NCBI GenBank assembly: GCA_017622815.1
Contig: JAGAQH010000006.1
Location: forward strand, 1 to 39,359
Length of the DNA stretch: 39,359 nt
Source of the DNA: Bacteroidaceae bacterium
GTDB lineage: Bacteria; Bacteroidota; Bacteroidia; Bacteroidales; Bacteroidaceae
Direction: 5' to 3'
A program made the position numbers and the translations under genes. Shown here piece by piece: positions 7,159 through 14,859 of the stretch. Position 1 is the first letter of the stretch; each line of letters begins with the position of its first letter. The notes beneath the pieces are model-generated. The model was not told the origin of the DNA. It was given only the letters and a program-made list of their open reading frames with translations, and made no database searches.

Positions 7159-9129
7159 ATGCAGATGAAGCGCTTCCTAAGTACCTTTTCTCTCCTCCTG
7201 CTCCTTTGGAGTCTTTCCCCCGGCGTGTGCCGTGCAGAGACCTCAGAGGCGGATTCCGTGGCTTCCGACCATAGTATGTGGGAAGTGGTGGTGACGGCCA
7301 CCAGGACGCGCAAACTCCTGAAGGACACCCCCATACTGACTCGCGTGGTGAACCGCAAGGACATAGAAATGGCCGATGCCACCGACCTGCGCGACCTGCT
7401 CCAGCAGGAACTGCCCGGTGTGGAGTTCACCTATTCCATGAACCAGAAACTGAACATGAACATGTCTGGCTTTGCCGGGCAGAGCGTGCTGATTCTGGTG
7501 GATGGCGAACGCCTGGCAGGAGAAACCATGGAGAACGTGGACTTCAGCCGCATAGACATGAACAACGTGGAGCGCATAGAGATAGTGCGCGGTGCACAAT
7601 CCGCCCTCTATGGCGCCGGTGCTGTGGGTGGTGTGATAAACATCATCACACGAGGTGCCTCGCGCCCGTGGTCGCTGAACCTGAACGGACGTCTTGCCGA
7701 CCATCGCGAGCAACGCTATGGCGGTGTGCTGGGACTCAGCAAGGGCAGGGTAGGGAACATGCTGGATGTCCAGTACACCTCGGTGGACAACTATACGGTG
7801 TGCATGGATTATGCCGACGAGTGTCAGTTCCGAAATGTCTACGGCGGACGCACCTGGAACGTGAAGGACAAGTTCACATACCGCCCCACCGATGCGCTGC
7901 GCCTGACGGCACGTGCAGGGTACTACTTCAAGGAACTCACCACCGATGCTGACGTGTACGAGCGTTTCCGCGACTTCTCGGGCGGACTCCGTGCGGAGTG
8001 GGACATTACGGGCAAGGACCATCTGGAGGTCTCCATGTCCTACGACCAGTACGACAAATCCGACCTCCTGCGCCTCTGGGAGCGCGACGTGATGGATTAC
8101 CGCAACCTGCAGATGTCCGTGCGCACAATGTACAATCGCACGTTCCGGCAGAAGGACATCCTCACCGTGGGAGGCGACTACATGCGCGACTATCTGCACA
8201 CATACCAGTTTTCGGACGGCAAGGAACGCGTGCAATACACGGGCGACCTCTTTGCCCAGTACGATTGTTTCCTGGGCAAGCGATGGGAACTGATTGGTGC
8301 CGGAAGATGGGATTACTTCTCGGACGCCAAGGGGGCGTCCCAACTGACGGGCAAACTGGCGGCACGCTACACCTTCGATTCTTTTATCTTAAGGGCAGGC
8401 TATGCCGGCGGATTCCGTGCACCCACACTGAAGGAGAAGTATTCCTACTTCAATATGGTGGGCGACATCTACGTGAAGGGCAACGAGGCTCTGGAGGCAG
8501 AACGTTCGCACAACTTCAACCTGTCGGCCGAATACTCGTGGCAGAACTACAACTTCTCTGCCTCCGCCTCCTACAACACCATAGCCAACCGCATCACGTC
8601 CTCCGCACCCCGGCAGGGTACTATGGGCGAGTACTATGTCCAGTACATCAACCTGCCACGTGCCCGTGTCCTCGGTGTTGAACTCCTTGCACTGGGACAA
8701 TGGACCTTGCAGGGAGGGCACAAACTCAGGGCCAGGGCAAACTATGTCTACACCCGCGAGTGGGTAAGCCAGGGCGGTGCCACACCATATTGCCCTGCCC
8801 GTCCCCATTCGTTCAACCTGCGCATGGATTGGGACAAGCAATGGACCTCTTTCTACGGAACCACCCTTTCCGTCCTTGGCCGTGTGCTCTCGGCCGTGGA
8901 TTACGAGACGATACAGATGGATTATCCCTTCACTCCCCGCCAGGTGCACAATCCTGCCTACACCATCTGGAAGGTACAGTTGCAGAACCGTCTGGGCAAG
9001 GGCGTCAGGTTCAACATAGCCGTGGACAATGTCTTCAACTACTCCCCCGAGGTGTATTACTTCAACTCTCCCGTCACCTTGGGTATCAACCTCATGGCAG
9101 GCATCAGCGTGGATGTGGACAGACTTTGA
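7159..9129 (+). CDS. HmuR-like TonB-dependent outer-membrane receptor
   Basis: Outer-membrane receptor of 656 residues. Signal peptide MKRFLSTFSLLLLLWS...CRA (a second in-frame ATG at 7165 gives the more typical start), a TonB-box-like VVVTATRT, plug domain (about residues 45-155, ending VRGAQSALYGAGAVGGVINIITRG), then a 22-strand-type barrel ending in aromatic-rich strands. FRAP (419-422) followed by NEAL (442-445) corresponds to the FRAP and NPDL motifs of heme receptors such as HmuR. The length is that of heme/siderophore receptors rather than SusC. It lies downstream of a HmuY-like lipoprotein, as in the hmuYR arrangement. Heme or another porphyrin is the likely ligand (inference from motifs and context). 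Confidence 0.9.
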   Translation: MQMKRFLSTFSLLLLLWSLSPGVCRAETSEADSVASDHSMWEVVVTATRTRKLLKDTPILTRVVNRKDIEMADATDLRDLLQQELPGVEFTYSMNQKLNMNMSGFAGQSVLILVDGERLAGETMENVDFSRIDMNNVERIEIVRGAQSALYGAGAVGGVINIITRGASRPWSLNLNGRLADHREQRYGGVLGLSKGRVGNMLDVQYTSVDNYTVCMDYADECQFRNVYGGRTWNVKDKFTYRPTDALRLTARAGYYFKELTTDADVYERFRDFSGGLRAEWDITGKDHLEVSMSYDQYDKSDLLRLWERDVMDYRNLQMSVRTMYNRTFRQKDILTVGGDYMRDYLHTYQFSDGKERVQYTGDLFAQYDCFLGKRWELIGAGRWDYFSDAKGASQLTGKLAARYTFDSFILRAGYAGGFRAPTLKEKYSYFNMVGDIYVKGNEALEAERSHNFNLSAEYSWQNYNFSASASYNTIANRITSSAPRQGTMGEYYVQYINLPRARVLGVELLALGQWTLQGGHKLRARANYVYTREWVSQGGATPYCPARPHSFNLRMDWDKQWTSFYGTTLSVLGRVLSAVDYETIQMDYPFTPRQVHNPAYTIWKVQLQNRLGKGVRFNIAVDNVFNYSPEVYYFNSPVTLGINLMAGISVDVDRL

Positions 9130-9334
9130 TAAACGGAAAGGTGAAAACGGAAAACTGCGAGCATGGTAGGGACACGGCATGCCGTGTCCGAAAAACAAGA
9201 GCAAAGTGGACTCGGCATGCCGAGTCCCTACGCCCCGAACGAGAGCAACTAAGGCAATGTCAAGACAACGAACCAAAGGTCGACGTCAAGTCAAGTCGGC
9301 TTAAAACGGAAAACTGAAAGGTGGAGATTGTTCT
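9130..9334. repeat. Palindrome pair (REP/BIME-like) and CGGAAA repeats
   Basis: The gap contains two perfect 20-bp palindromes: GGACACGGCATGCCGTGTCC at 9170-9189 and GGACTCGGCATGCCGAGTCC at 9208-9227. They differ only by a swap of one base pair in the stem. The pair is bounded by GTAG on the left and CTAC on the right, so the whole unit is itself an inverted repeat. Copies of the ACGGAAAGGTGAAAACGGAAA motif flank it (9131-9155 and 9303-9325). No gene is seen in this gap. Confidence 0.85.
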
Positions 9335-9706
9335 ATGGGCAAGATAGAGAGAGAAAAGCAGACTGTGGAGGCTATGATACGCCTTTATTGCAAGGGGAAG
9401 AGGCATGGGGAAACGGAAAATGGAACCGCTCACCGCTCATCCGCTCACCTTTCCGTTTTCCCCGTTCCCCCTCTCTGCCTCCAGTGCCAGGCATTGTTGG
9501 ATTATGCCATTCTGCGCTTGGAGCATTGCCGCTTTGGCGAGGACAAGCCCAGTTGCACCAGATGCCCGGTGCATTGCTACAAACCTGACATGCGCGAGCA
9601 GATAAGGCAGGTGATGCGCTATTCCGGTCCCCGCATGCTCCTTCACGCCCCAATCCTGGCCATTGGGCACCTGTGGGACTTCCTGAGGGCGAAGGTTGGG
9701 GGGTAA
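9335..9706 (+). CDS. YgbA/NO-responsive small protein (PF11756) with an in-frame repeat insertion
   Basis: Small cysteine-rich protein of 123 residues of the nitrous-oxide-stimulated promoter family (E. coli YgbA relatives). Family hallmarks: ReKQTVEaMIRLYCK at the N-terminus, CLQCQALLDYAILRLEHC, then the highly conserved FGEDKPSCTRCPVHCYKPDMR and a closing HPILAIRHL-like segment (HAPILAIGHLWDF). Residues 26-46, coded by 9410-9472, are extra compared with the family, where RLYC is followed within a few residues by the LCxxCxxLLxYA segment. The extra DNA is the same CGGAAA/TTTCCG inverted repeat found in nearby intergenic gaps. The frame is kept. Role: E. coli ygbA responds to nitrosative stress; the biochemical function is not established. 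An Fe-S or metal role for the cysteines is possible. Confidence 0.88.
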   Translation: MGKIEREKQTVEAMIRLYCKGKRHGETENGTAHRSSAHLSVFPVPPLCLQCQALLDYAILRLEHCRFGEDKPSCTRCPVHCYKPDMREQIRQVMRYSGPRMLLHAPILAIGHLWDFLRAKVGG

Positions 9707-9707
9707 A

Positions 9708-9769
9708 GTCTTAGGGTCTTTAAAGTCCTTAGAGTCTTTAAGGTCCTTAAAGTCTTTAGCGTCATTAAA
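9708..9769 (+). repeat. 9-bp tandem repeat (GTCTTTAAA-type)
   Basis: Seven consecutive units starting with GTC, spaced 9 bp apart (first unit 8 bp): GTCTTAGG, GTCTTTAAA, GTCCTTAGA, GTCTTTAAG, GTCCTTAAA, GTCTTTAGC, GTCATTAAA. The array begins one base after the stop codon of the upstream gene and ends 13 bp before the ATG at 9783, so it fills the intergenic space. Confidence 0.85.
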
Positions 9770-9782
9770 TAAAAAAGATATT

Positions 9783-10061
9783 ATGAATCTCAGCGGATTG
9801 CTCGTGGGCCTTGCCACATTCCTGATTATAGGCCTTTTCCACCCCATCGTCATCAAGTCGGAGTATCACTTCGGCGTAGGTTGCTGGTGGGTGTTCCTGC
9901 TTGTCGGCATCGGCTTTGCCATTGCCTCGTGCCTGGTGCACGATATTGTCATTTCCACCATCCTCGGAGTTACAGCCTTCTCCTGCTTCTGGAGCATCCT
10001 GGAACTCTTTGAACAACGCGAGCGTGTCCGCAAGGGCTGGTTCCCACGGAAGGAGAAGTGA
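9783..10061 (+). CDS. DUF4491 family small membrane protein
   Basis: Membrane protein of 92 residues with three hydrophobic segments (about residues 5-20, 32-50 and 55-75) and the conserved features of the Bacteroidota DUF4491 family as I recall them: FLIIGLFHPIVIKSEYHFG near the N-terminus and ILELFEQRERVRKGWFPRK at the C-terminus. The ATG at 9783 gives the family-typical start MNLSGLLVG. A longer frame would translate the 9-bp repeat array. The function is unknown. It is preceded only by the repeat array, so it may be co-transcribed with the YgbA-type gene. Confidence 0.88.
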   Translation: MNLSGLLVGLATFLIIGLFHPIVIKSEYHFGVGCWWVFLLVGIGFAIASCLVHDIVISTILGVTAFSCFWSILELFEQRERVRKGWFPRKEK

Positions 10062-10470
10062 AGACTTGGGGGCATTAAGGTCCTTGGGGGGATTCGCGGG
10101 TGGATGATTTATGCTCTGTTTTGATCGTGGTTAGTACTTCAGTTATGTCGTGGTTCTAACCTCCCTCAGTGCCGCTGATGGGCATCGTTTTTTGTGGGCT
10201 TTTATACGCTCTGCTAACTAAATTTTGGTATCGTTTGCATGCGTGTGCGGTGTTTGTGGCGTTATTCCTTTTCGTAGGGAATAAATCCCGCGTAATGCCC
10301 TAATCACATTTTTGTATTTTGCTTTTTGAGGGGGCTTTTTTCCTCGATTTTGTTTGTTCAAAAACCCTAAATGCCATATTTTTGCACCCAGAAAAACAGA
10401 CAGGTGCTTTACGCCTTTATTCATGACAGGAGGCAGAAAGGGTATGTAACAAATACAGAGGAAAAGGCAA
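10062..10470. other. 409-bp intergenic region with a promoter near its right end
   Basis: No coding sequence supported. The left end (10062-10100) has a remnant of the GG(T/C)CCTTGGGG repeat; the middle is AT-rich without recognisable structure. The right end holds the promoter at 10353-10384 and a leader of roughly 80 bp before the receptor gene. I looked for a cobalamin, TPP or similar riboswitch in the leader and recognise none. Confidence 0.6.
10353..10384 (+). promoter_or_regulatory. Bacteroidota promoter for the seven-gene TonB/ABC cluster
   Basis: TTTG at 10353-10356, 20-bp spacer, TATTTTTG at 10377-10384 (exact TAnnTTTG). It points at the TonB receptor gene starting at 10471 and predicts an untranslated leader of about 75-80 bases. 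Confidence 0.75.
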
Positions 10471-13452
10471 ATGAACAGACGTGTATCTGCATCAATCTCC
10501 AAGGTTTTGCTTGTGGTTGGCATAATGCTGATTGCATGCGGAGAATGTTTTGCGCAGATTCATGCCGCACTTGCCGGACGGGTAACGGATTCGCGTACAA
10601 AAGAACCCTTGCCAGGGGTGATGGTGACCACTGACCAGAAAGGACTTTGGGCAATAAGCGACGAAGACGGATATTACACCATCGCCAATCTGGACTTCCC
10701 CACGGCGGTAGTTACGTTTTACCTGCTCGGATATCAGAAGCAGAGTGTCCCCGTGAAACTTGGTGAAGGCAAGAACACACGTAACGTGGCCCTGCACGAA
10801 ATGAACCTGTCGCTGGACGAGGTAGTGGTTACGGCACAGAGACGCACGGAAAGCCTGAGCAGTTCCTATGTCATTGACCGCAATACGCTGGATCATGCAC
10901 AGATAATGAACCTGAACTATGTCGCCACGCTCCTGCCCGGCGGAAAGACCGTAGGCGACCAGAACCTTGCATCCGGAGCAAAGCCGGTAGCCCTGCATGC
11001 CGGCGGTGCAAGCGAATTGGGAAATGCCTCGTTCGGCACGGCCATAGACCTGGACGGGCAACGGTTGGAAACCAATGCGTCGTTTGGCGAAATACGTGGT
11101 GTAGACCTTCGCAATATAGGGTCGTCGAACATAGAATCCGTGGAGGTGGTGGCCGGTATTCCTTCCGTGGAGTACGGCGACCTGTCCAACGGAATGGTGA
11201 AGATAAACACCCGCAAGGGACGCACTCCCTTTGTGGTGGAACTGATGGTGGAACCCAAGACCAAGTCCATAGCCCTGAGCAAGGGTTTCAATCTTGGCCG
11301 TAGGGCAGGAACGCTGAATGTCAATGCCGAGCATACGCGCTCCATTTCCAACCTGGCCTCGCCACACACGGCATATATGCGCAACAACGTGAACCTGACC
11401 TATTCCAACGCCTTCAAGGACCACATGGGGCATCCCCTCAGCCTTACCGCATCCTTGGGAGGAAACATAGGCGGATACAACTCGGAGGCCGACCCCGACG
11501 AGTTCAAGGATACATACACAAAGACGCGCGACTACATGCTCCGTGGCAACGTGAAACTCCACTGGCTCCTGGACAATCCGTGGATATCTAACCTCACCCT
11601 GCAGGCTTCCGTGTCGTATAGCGACAAGATGAACGAGACGAACTCCAACAAGAGTTCCGCTTCTACACAACCATACATCCATGCCACCGAGGCAGGGTAC
11701 CACATAGGCGAACTCTACGGGGAGAACCCCGATGCCGACATCATCCTCGGACCTACGGGTTACTGGTATGTGCGCTCCTTTACCGACTCCAAACCTCTGG
11801 CATATTCCGTAAAGGCAAAGACCGACTGGACAAGGCGTTGGGGCAAGACAATGAACACCGTCCTGTTGGGTGCGGAACTTGCCGGTAGCGGAAACCTGGG
11901 ACGAGGCCTCTATTACGAAGACATGAGCGTGGCACCCACATGGAGGGAGTACAGGTATGACGAACTGCCCTTCATGAACAACGTGGCACTCTTCCTCGAG
12001 GACAAGTTCTCCATGCCTGTGGGCAGACGCTCCTCCCTGCATCTGAGGGCAGGACTCCGCTCGGACATCACCATGATAAAGGGTTCGGAATACGGCACCG
12101 TGGCAAACGTGTCTCCGCGCATCAATGCAAAGTACGTCTTCTGGGAGAACCGTGGGAAGGGAGTAAGCGACCTGTCGGTCTTCGGAGGTTGGGGAAAGTC
12201 GGTCAAGCAACCCTCCTTTACCGTACTGTATCCAGCCCCCACGTATAGCGACAAACTGGCCTTCGCACCAGGCACCACCGCCGACGGCAGGACCTTCTAT
12301 GCCTACTATACACAACCCACCACACCCAAGTACAACCCCGACCTGAAATGGCAATACACCATACAGAACGAACTGGGAGTGGAGGCGAAGTTGTGGGGCA
12401 CGCGCGTATCGCTTTCCGCCTTCCGCAACAAGACCTTCAACCCCTACATGAGCCGAAGCGTCTACACACCTTATACATACAAACTGACCACGCAAGCCGA
12501 CATAGAGGCAGGGTGCACCATACCCACAGAGAACCGCCAGTACATGATTGACCGTCACACGGGCATCGTAACGGTGAAGGACCGTACCGGAGCCATTGCC
12601 GACCAGGTGCTGGGGTACAAGGAAAGGAACACCTACGTGAGCCAGACGGAGTACACCAACGGTTCGCCCGTGGAAAGACGCGGTTTGGACCTGATAGTGG
12701 ACTTTGCGCAGATACGCCCCATTCGCACAAGCATCCGTCTGGACGGCAACTATTACTGGTACAAGGGCCTGAACGAAACCCTAGTCGCCTCCATGGGGCA
12801 GGCATCGGCATCCATGGACGGCACGCCATACAAGTATGTGGGGTATTATGCCGGTTCGAGCACGGCCGCCAACGGTTCGCTCTCAAGGCAGATAAACGCC
12901 AACCTGACCATATCCACGCATATTCCCAAGATACGCATGATATTCTCCCTGCGCATAGAATCCTCGCTCTACACTTACGGGCAGAACCTCTCCGAGTATG
13001 CCGACGGGAGGTTGAGAGGCTACCTCCTGGAGGCGGCAGGGGACCATCACGGCACTCAGCAGGGGGGCATATACAACAAGGACTCTTATGTGGCCGTCTA
13101 CCCAGAGTACTACACCGCATGGGGCAATCCCGAAGAGAAGATACCCTTCCTGGACAAGTTCGTGTGGGCAAGGGAGAACGACAGGGAACTGTATCAGGAC
13201 CTCTGCAAACTGGTGGTGAAATCCAACACCACGTACTTCTTCAACGAGAACCGCATAACGGCCTACTATGCCGCCAACTTCAACGTGACCAAGGAACTGG
13301 GCAAATGGGCCTCCGTCACCCTGTATGCACGCAACTTCTTCTATCAGATGGGCAAGGTGAAATCCTCGCAGACGGGCCTGGAGTCGTCCCTGTTCGATAG
13401 CGGTTACATACCCAAGTTCTACTATGGCATGTCCGTGAGAATAAAACTTTAA
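10471..13452 (+). CDS. TonB-dependent receptor with N-terminal carboxypeptidase-regulatory-like domain
   Basis: Outer-membrane receptor of 993 residues. N-terminal signal (MNRRVSASISKVLLVVGIML...CFAQ), then a beta-sandwich carboxypeptidase-regulatory-like domain (about residues 30-115: GRVTDSRTKEPLPGVMV ... YYTIANL), TonB-box-like segment LDEVVVTAQRRTE, a plug domain to about residue 240 (VEVVAGIPSVEYGDLSNGMVKI), and a large barrel ending MSVRIKL with the terminal residue hydrophobic. It is longer than siderophore receptors but is not followed by a SusD gene, so it is not a classical glycan-uptake pair. The next genes are a DUF4876 lipoprotein and a DUF6850 barrel, a combination that recurs in Bacteroidota. 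The ligand is unknown. The stop overlaps a non-used upstream ATG of the next gene, consistent with an operon. Confidence 0.92.
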   Translation: MNRRVSASISKVLLVVGIMLIACGECFAQIHAALAGRVTDSRTKEPLPGVMVTTDQKGLWAISDEDGYYTIANLDFPTAVVTFYLLGYQKQSVPVKLGEGKNTRNVALHEMNLSLDEVVVTAQRRTESLSSSYVIDRNTLDHAQIMNLNYVATLLPGGKTVGDQNLASGAKPVALHAGGASELGNASFGTAIDLDGQRLETNASFGEIRGVDLRNIGSSNIESVEVVAGIPSVEYGDLSNGMVKINTRKGRTPFVVELMVEPKTKSIALSKGFNLGRRAGTLNVNAEHTRSISNLASPHTAYMRNNVNLTYSNAFKDHMGHPLSLTASLGGNIGGYNSEADPDEFKDTYTKTRDYMLRGNVKLHWLLDNPWISNLTLQASVSYSDKMNETNSNKSSASTQPYIHATEAGYHIGELYGENPDADIILGPTGYWYVRSFTDSKPLAYSVKAKTDWTRRWGKTMNTVLLGAELAGSGNLGRGLYYEDMSVAPTWREYRYDELPFMNNVALFLEDKFSMPVGRRSSLHLRAGLRSDITMIKGSEYGTVANVSPRINAKYVFWENRGKGVSDLSVFGGWGKSVKQPSFTVLYPAPTYSDKLAFAPGTTADGRTFYAYYTQPTTPKYNPDLKWQYTIQNELGVEAKLWGTRVSLSAFRNKTFNPYMSRSVYTPYTYKLTTQADIEAGCTIPTENRQYMIDRHTGIVTVKDRTGAIADQVLGYKERNTYVSQTEYTNGSPVERRGLDLIVDFAQIRPIRTSIRLDGNYYWYKGLNETLVASMGQASASMDGTPYKYVGYYAGSSTAANGSLSRQINANLTISTHIPKIRMIFSLRIESSLYTYGQNLSEYADGRLRGYLLEAAGDHHGTQQGGIYNKDSYVAVYPEYYTAWGNPEEKIPFLDKFVWARENDRELYQDLCKLVVKSNTTYFFNENRITAYYAANFNVTKELGKWASVTLYARNFFYQMGKVKSSQTGLESSLFDSGYIPKFYYGMSVRIKL

Positions 13453-13484
13453 TGTTAAATAATAATACCAAACAAACAATCATT

Positions 13485-14840
13485 ATGAAAAAGTTTCTTT
13501 CAATGATGGCCGCCGTGGCCATGCTTTTTGCCTTCACGGCATGTACCGAGGATGAGGACGATTACCGCACCTATAGCGTGGCGGTGCAGTTGCTGACACC
13601 CGATGTGGCCGACGCACCTCTGGAGGGTGTTACCGTTACGGCACGTGGACAGGTGGGAACCGAACTGGAGGCCAAAACCAATCAGGACGGCATTGCCGAG
13701 TTCATGCTCCCCGAGGACATGTACATGTTTACCGCTTCACAGAAGATTTCTGCTGACGGAACAACCTACACCGTAAACTACAAGCATCAGCAAACCGTGT
13801 CCAAGCAGGACTTCGCCTCCAATGCCACGCTGAACATCGTCATGGACCCTGTGCTGAGCAAGGGCGGACGCCAGGTAATCCTGAAGGAAATTTACGTAGG
13901 CGGTTGCCCAAAGGACGACGGCTCGGGCAATTATCAGTTTGACAAGTATGTGGTCATCTATAACAACTCTGACCAGGTGGCCGATATCAAGAACTTCTGT
14001 ATCTCCAACGCCGGCCCCTACAATGCCAATGCCGGTGCCAATAACTATGTGGACGACAAACTGGTGTATGCCGACCAGGGTTACACACCTGCACACGCAT
14101 ATCTTTTCTACATGACCAAGAACCTTGTCATGGAGCCTTATTCTTCCGCCACCATAGCACTGACTGGCGCAATCGACCATACCGCCACGTATTCCAATTC
14201 CGTGGATCTCAGCAAGGCCGACTATGTGTGCTACGACCCCGAGGACTTCTGGAACACCAGTTACCATCCCGCACCCTCGGCCGACATCCCTTCGGAGAAC
14301 TATCTGCTTGCCTCCAAGTTCTGCCTTGCCGCTCAGAACGCTACGGCATGGAGCATGGTAGGCCCCGGCATGTTCATATTCTCCACCGCCGACAACGACC
14401 CTCTGGCATACAGCCAGGATGAGGCCAACCGCTACTACATGCCCGGCAAGGAGAACAATGCCGTATATGCCGGTGCAAAGATTCCCAATGAGTGGATTTT
14501 CGATGCCGTGGACATCTGGGGAGCCGACTATGTGGGCACTTCTTTGCCCCGTTTCTCTACTGAGTTGGAGAGTGGTTACATCTACATGACCAACAAGCAG
14601 GGTTATTCCATCTACCGCAATGTCGACAAGGAGGCAACAGAGGCATTGCCCGAGAACGAGGGCAAACTTATCTACAACTATTCTCTGGGCACAACCGACT
14701 ATCAGGGTGCAGAATCCACCGACCTCAGCGGCATAGATGCCGAGGCTTCCATAGCCAACGGCGCACATATTATATTTATGGACACCAACAACTCCATGAA
14801 CGACTTCCACCAGCGTAAGGTGGCAAGCCTGAAAAGATAA
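13485..14840 (+). CDS. DUF4876 lipoprotein
   Basis: Surface/periplasmic lipoprotein of 451 residues, signal MKKFLSMMAAVAMLFAFTAC with lipobox FTAC (Cys20) followed by an acidic stretch (TEDEDD), as in surface-exported Bacteroidota lipoproteins. An N-terminal domain of about 90 residues resembles a carboxypeptidase-regulatory/Ig-type fold (PLEGVTVTARGQ ... AEFMLPEDMY). The rest fits DUF4876 (PF16215): ILKEIYVGGCPKDDGSGNYQFDKYVVIYNNSD, then an AYLFYM...PYSSATIAL region. The lamin-tail-like character of VVIYNNSDQVADIKNFCIS suggests a beta-sandwich. The ATG at 13485 is preferred; an in-frame ATG at 13452 overlaps the receptor stop and lacks a signal peptide. A role as ligand-binding partner of the adjacent TonB receptor is inferred. 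Confidence 0.88.
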   Translation: MKKFLSMMAAVAMLFAFTACTEDEDDYRTYSVAVQLLTPDVADAPLEGVTVTARGQVGTELEAKTNQDGIAEFMLPEDMYMFTASQKISADGTTYTVNYKHQQTVSKQDFASNATLNIVMDPVLSKGGRQVILKEIYVGGCPKDDGSGNYQFDKYVVIYNNSDQVADIKNFCISNAGPYNANAGANNYVDDKLVYADQGYTPAHAYLFYMTKNLVMEPYSSATIALTGAIDHTATYSNSVDLSKADYVCYDPEDFWNTSYHPAPSADIPSENYLLASKFCLAAQNATAWSMVGPGMFIFSTADNDPLAYSQDEANRYYMPGKENNAVYAGAKIPNEWIFDAVDIWGADYVGTSLPRFSTELESGYIYMTNKQGYSIYRNVDKEATEALPENEGKLIYNYSLGTTDYQGAESTDLSGIDAEASIANGAHIIFMDTNNSMNDFHQRKVASLKR

Positions 14841-14859
14841 TCCACCCCCGATAGTACGA

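Noticed and set aside
10385-10470. Riboswitch in the leader of the 993-residue TonB receptor gene
   Set aside because: No recognisable cobalamin, TPP or other conserved core, and the leader is too short for a cobalamin element.
10492-12558. A 688-codon open frame on the minus strand opposite the TonB receptor, and similar long antisense frames at 2706-4061, 5966-7159, 7243-8343, 13737-15002 and 15106-16449
   Set aside because: They lie exactly opposite well-supported genes. Their products have no signal, domain or motif, and GC-rich codon usage of the real gene explains the absence of stops.
10471-14840. SusC/SusD polysaccharide utilisation pair
   Set aside because: The lipoprotein after the receptor fits DUF4876 rather than SusD, and no glycoside hydrolase or sensor gene is present.
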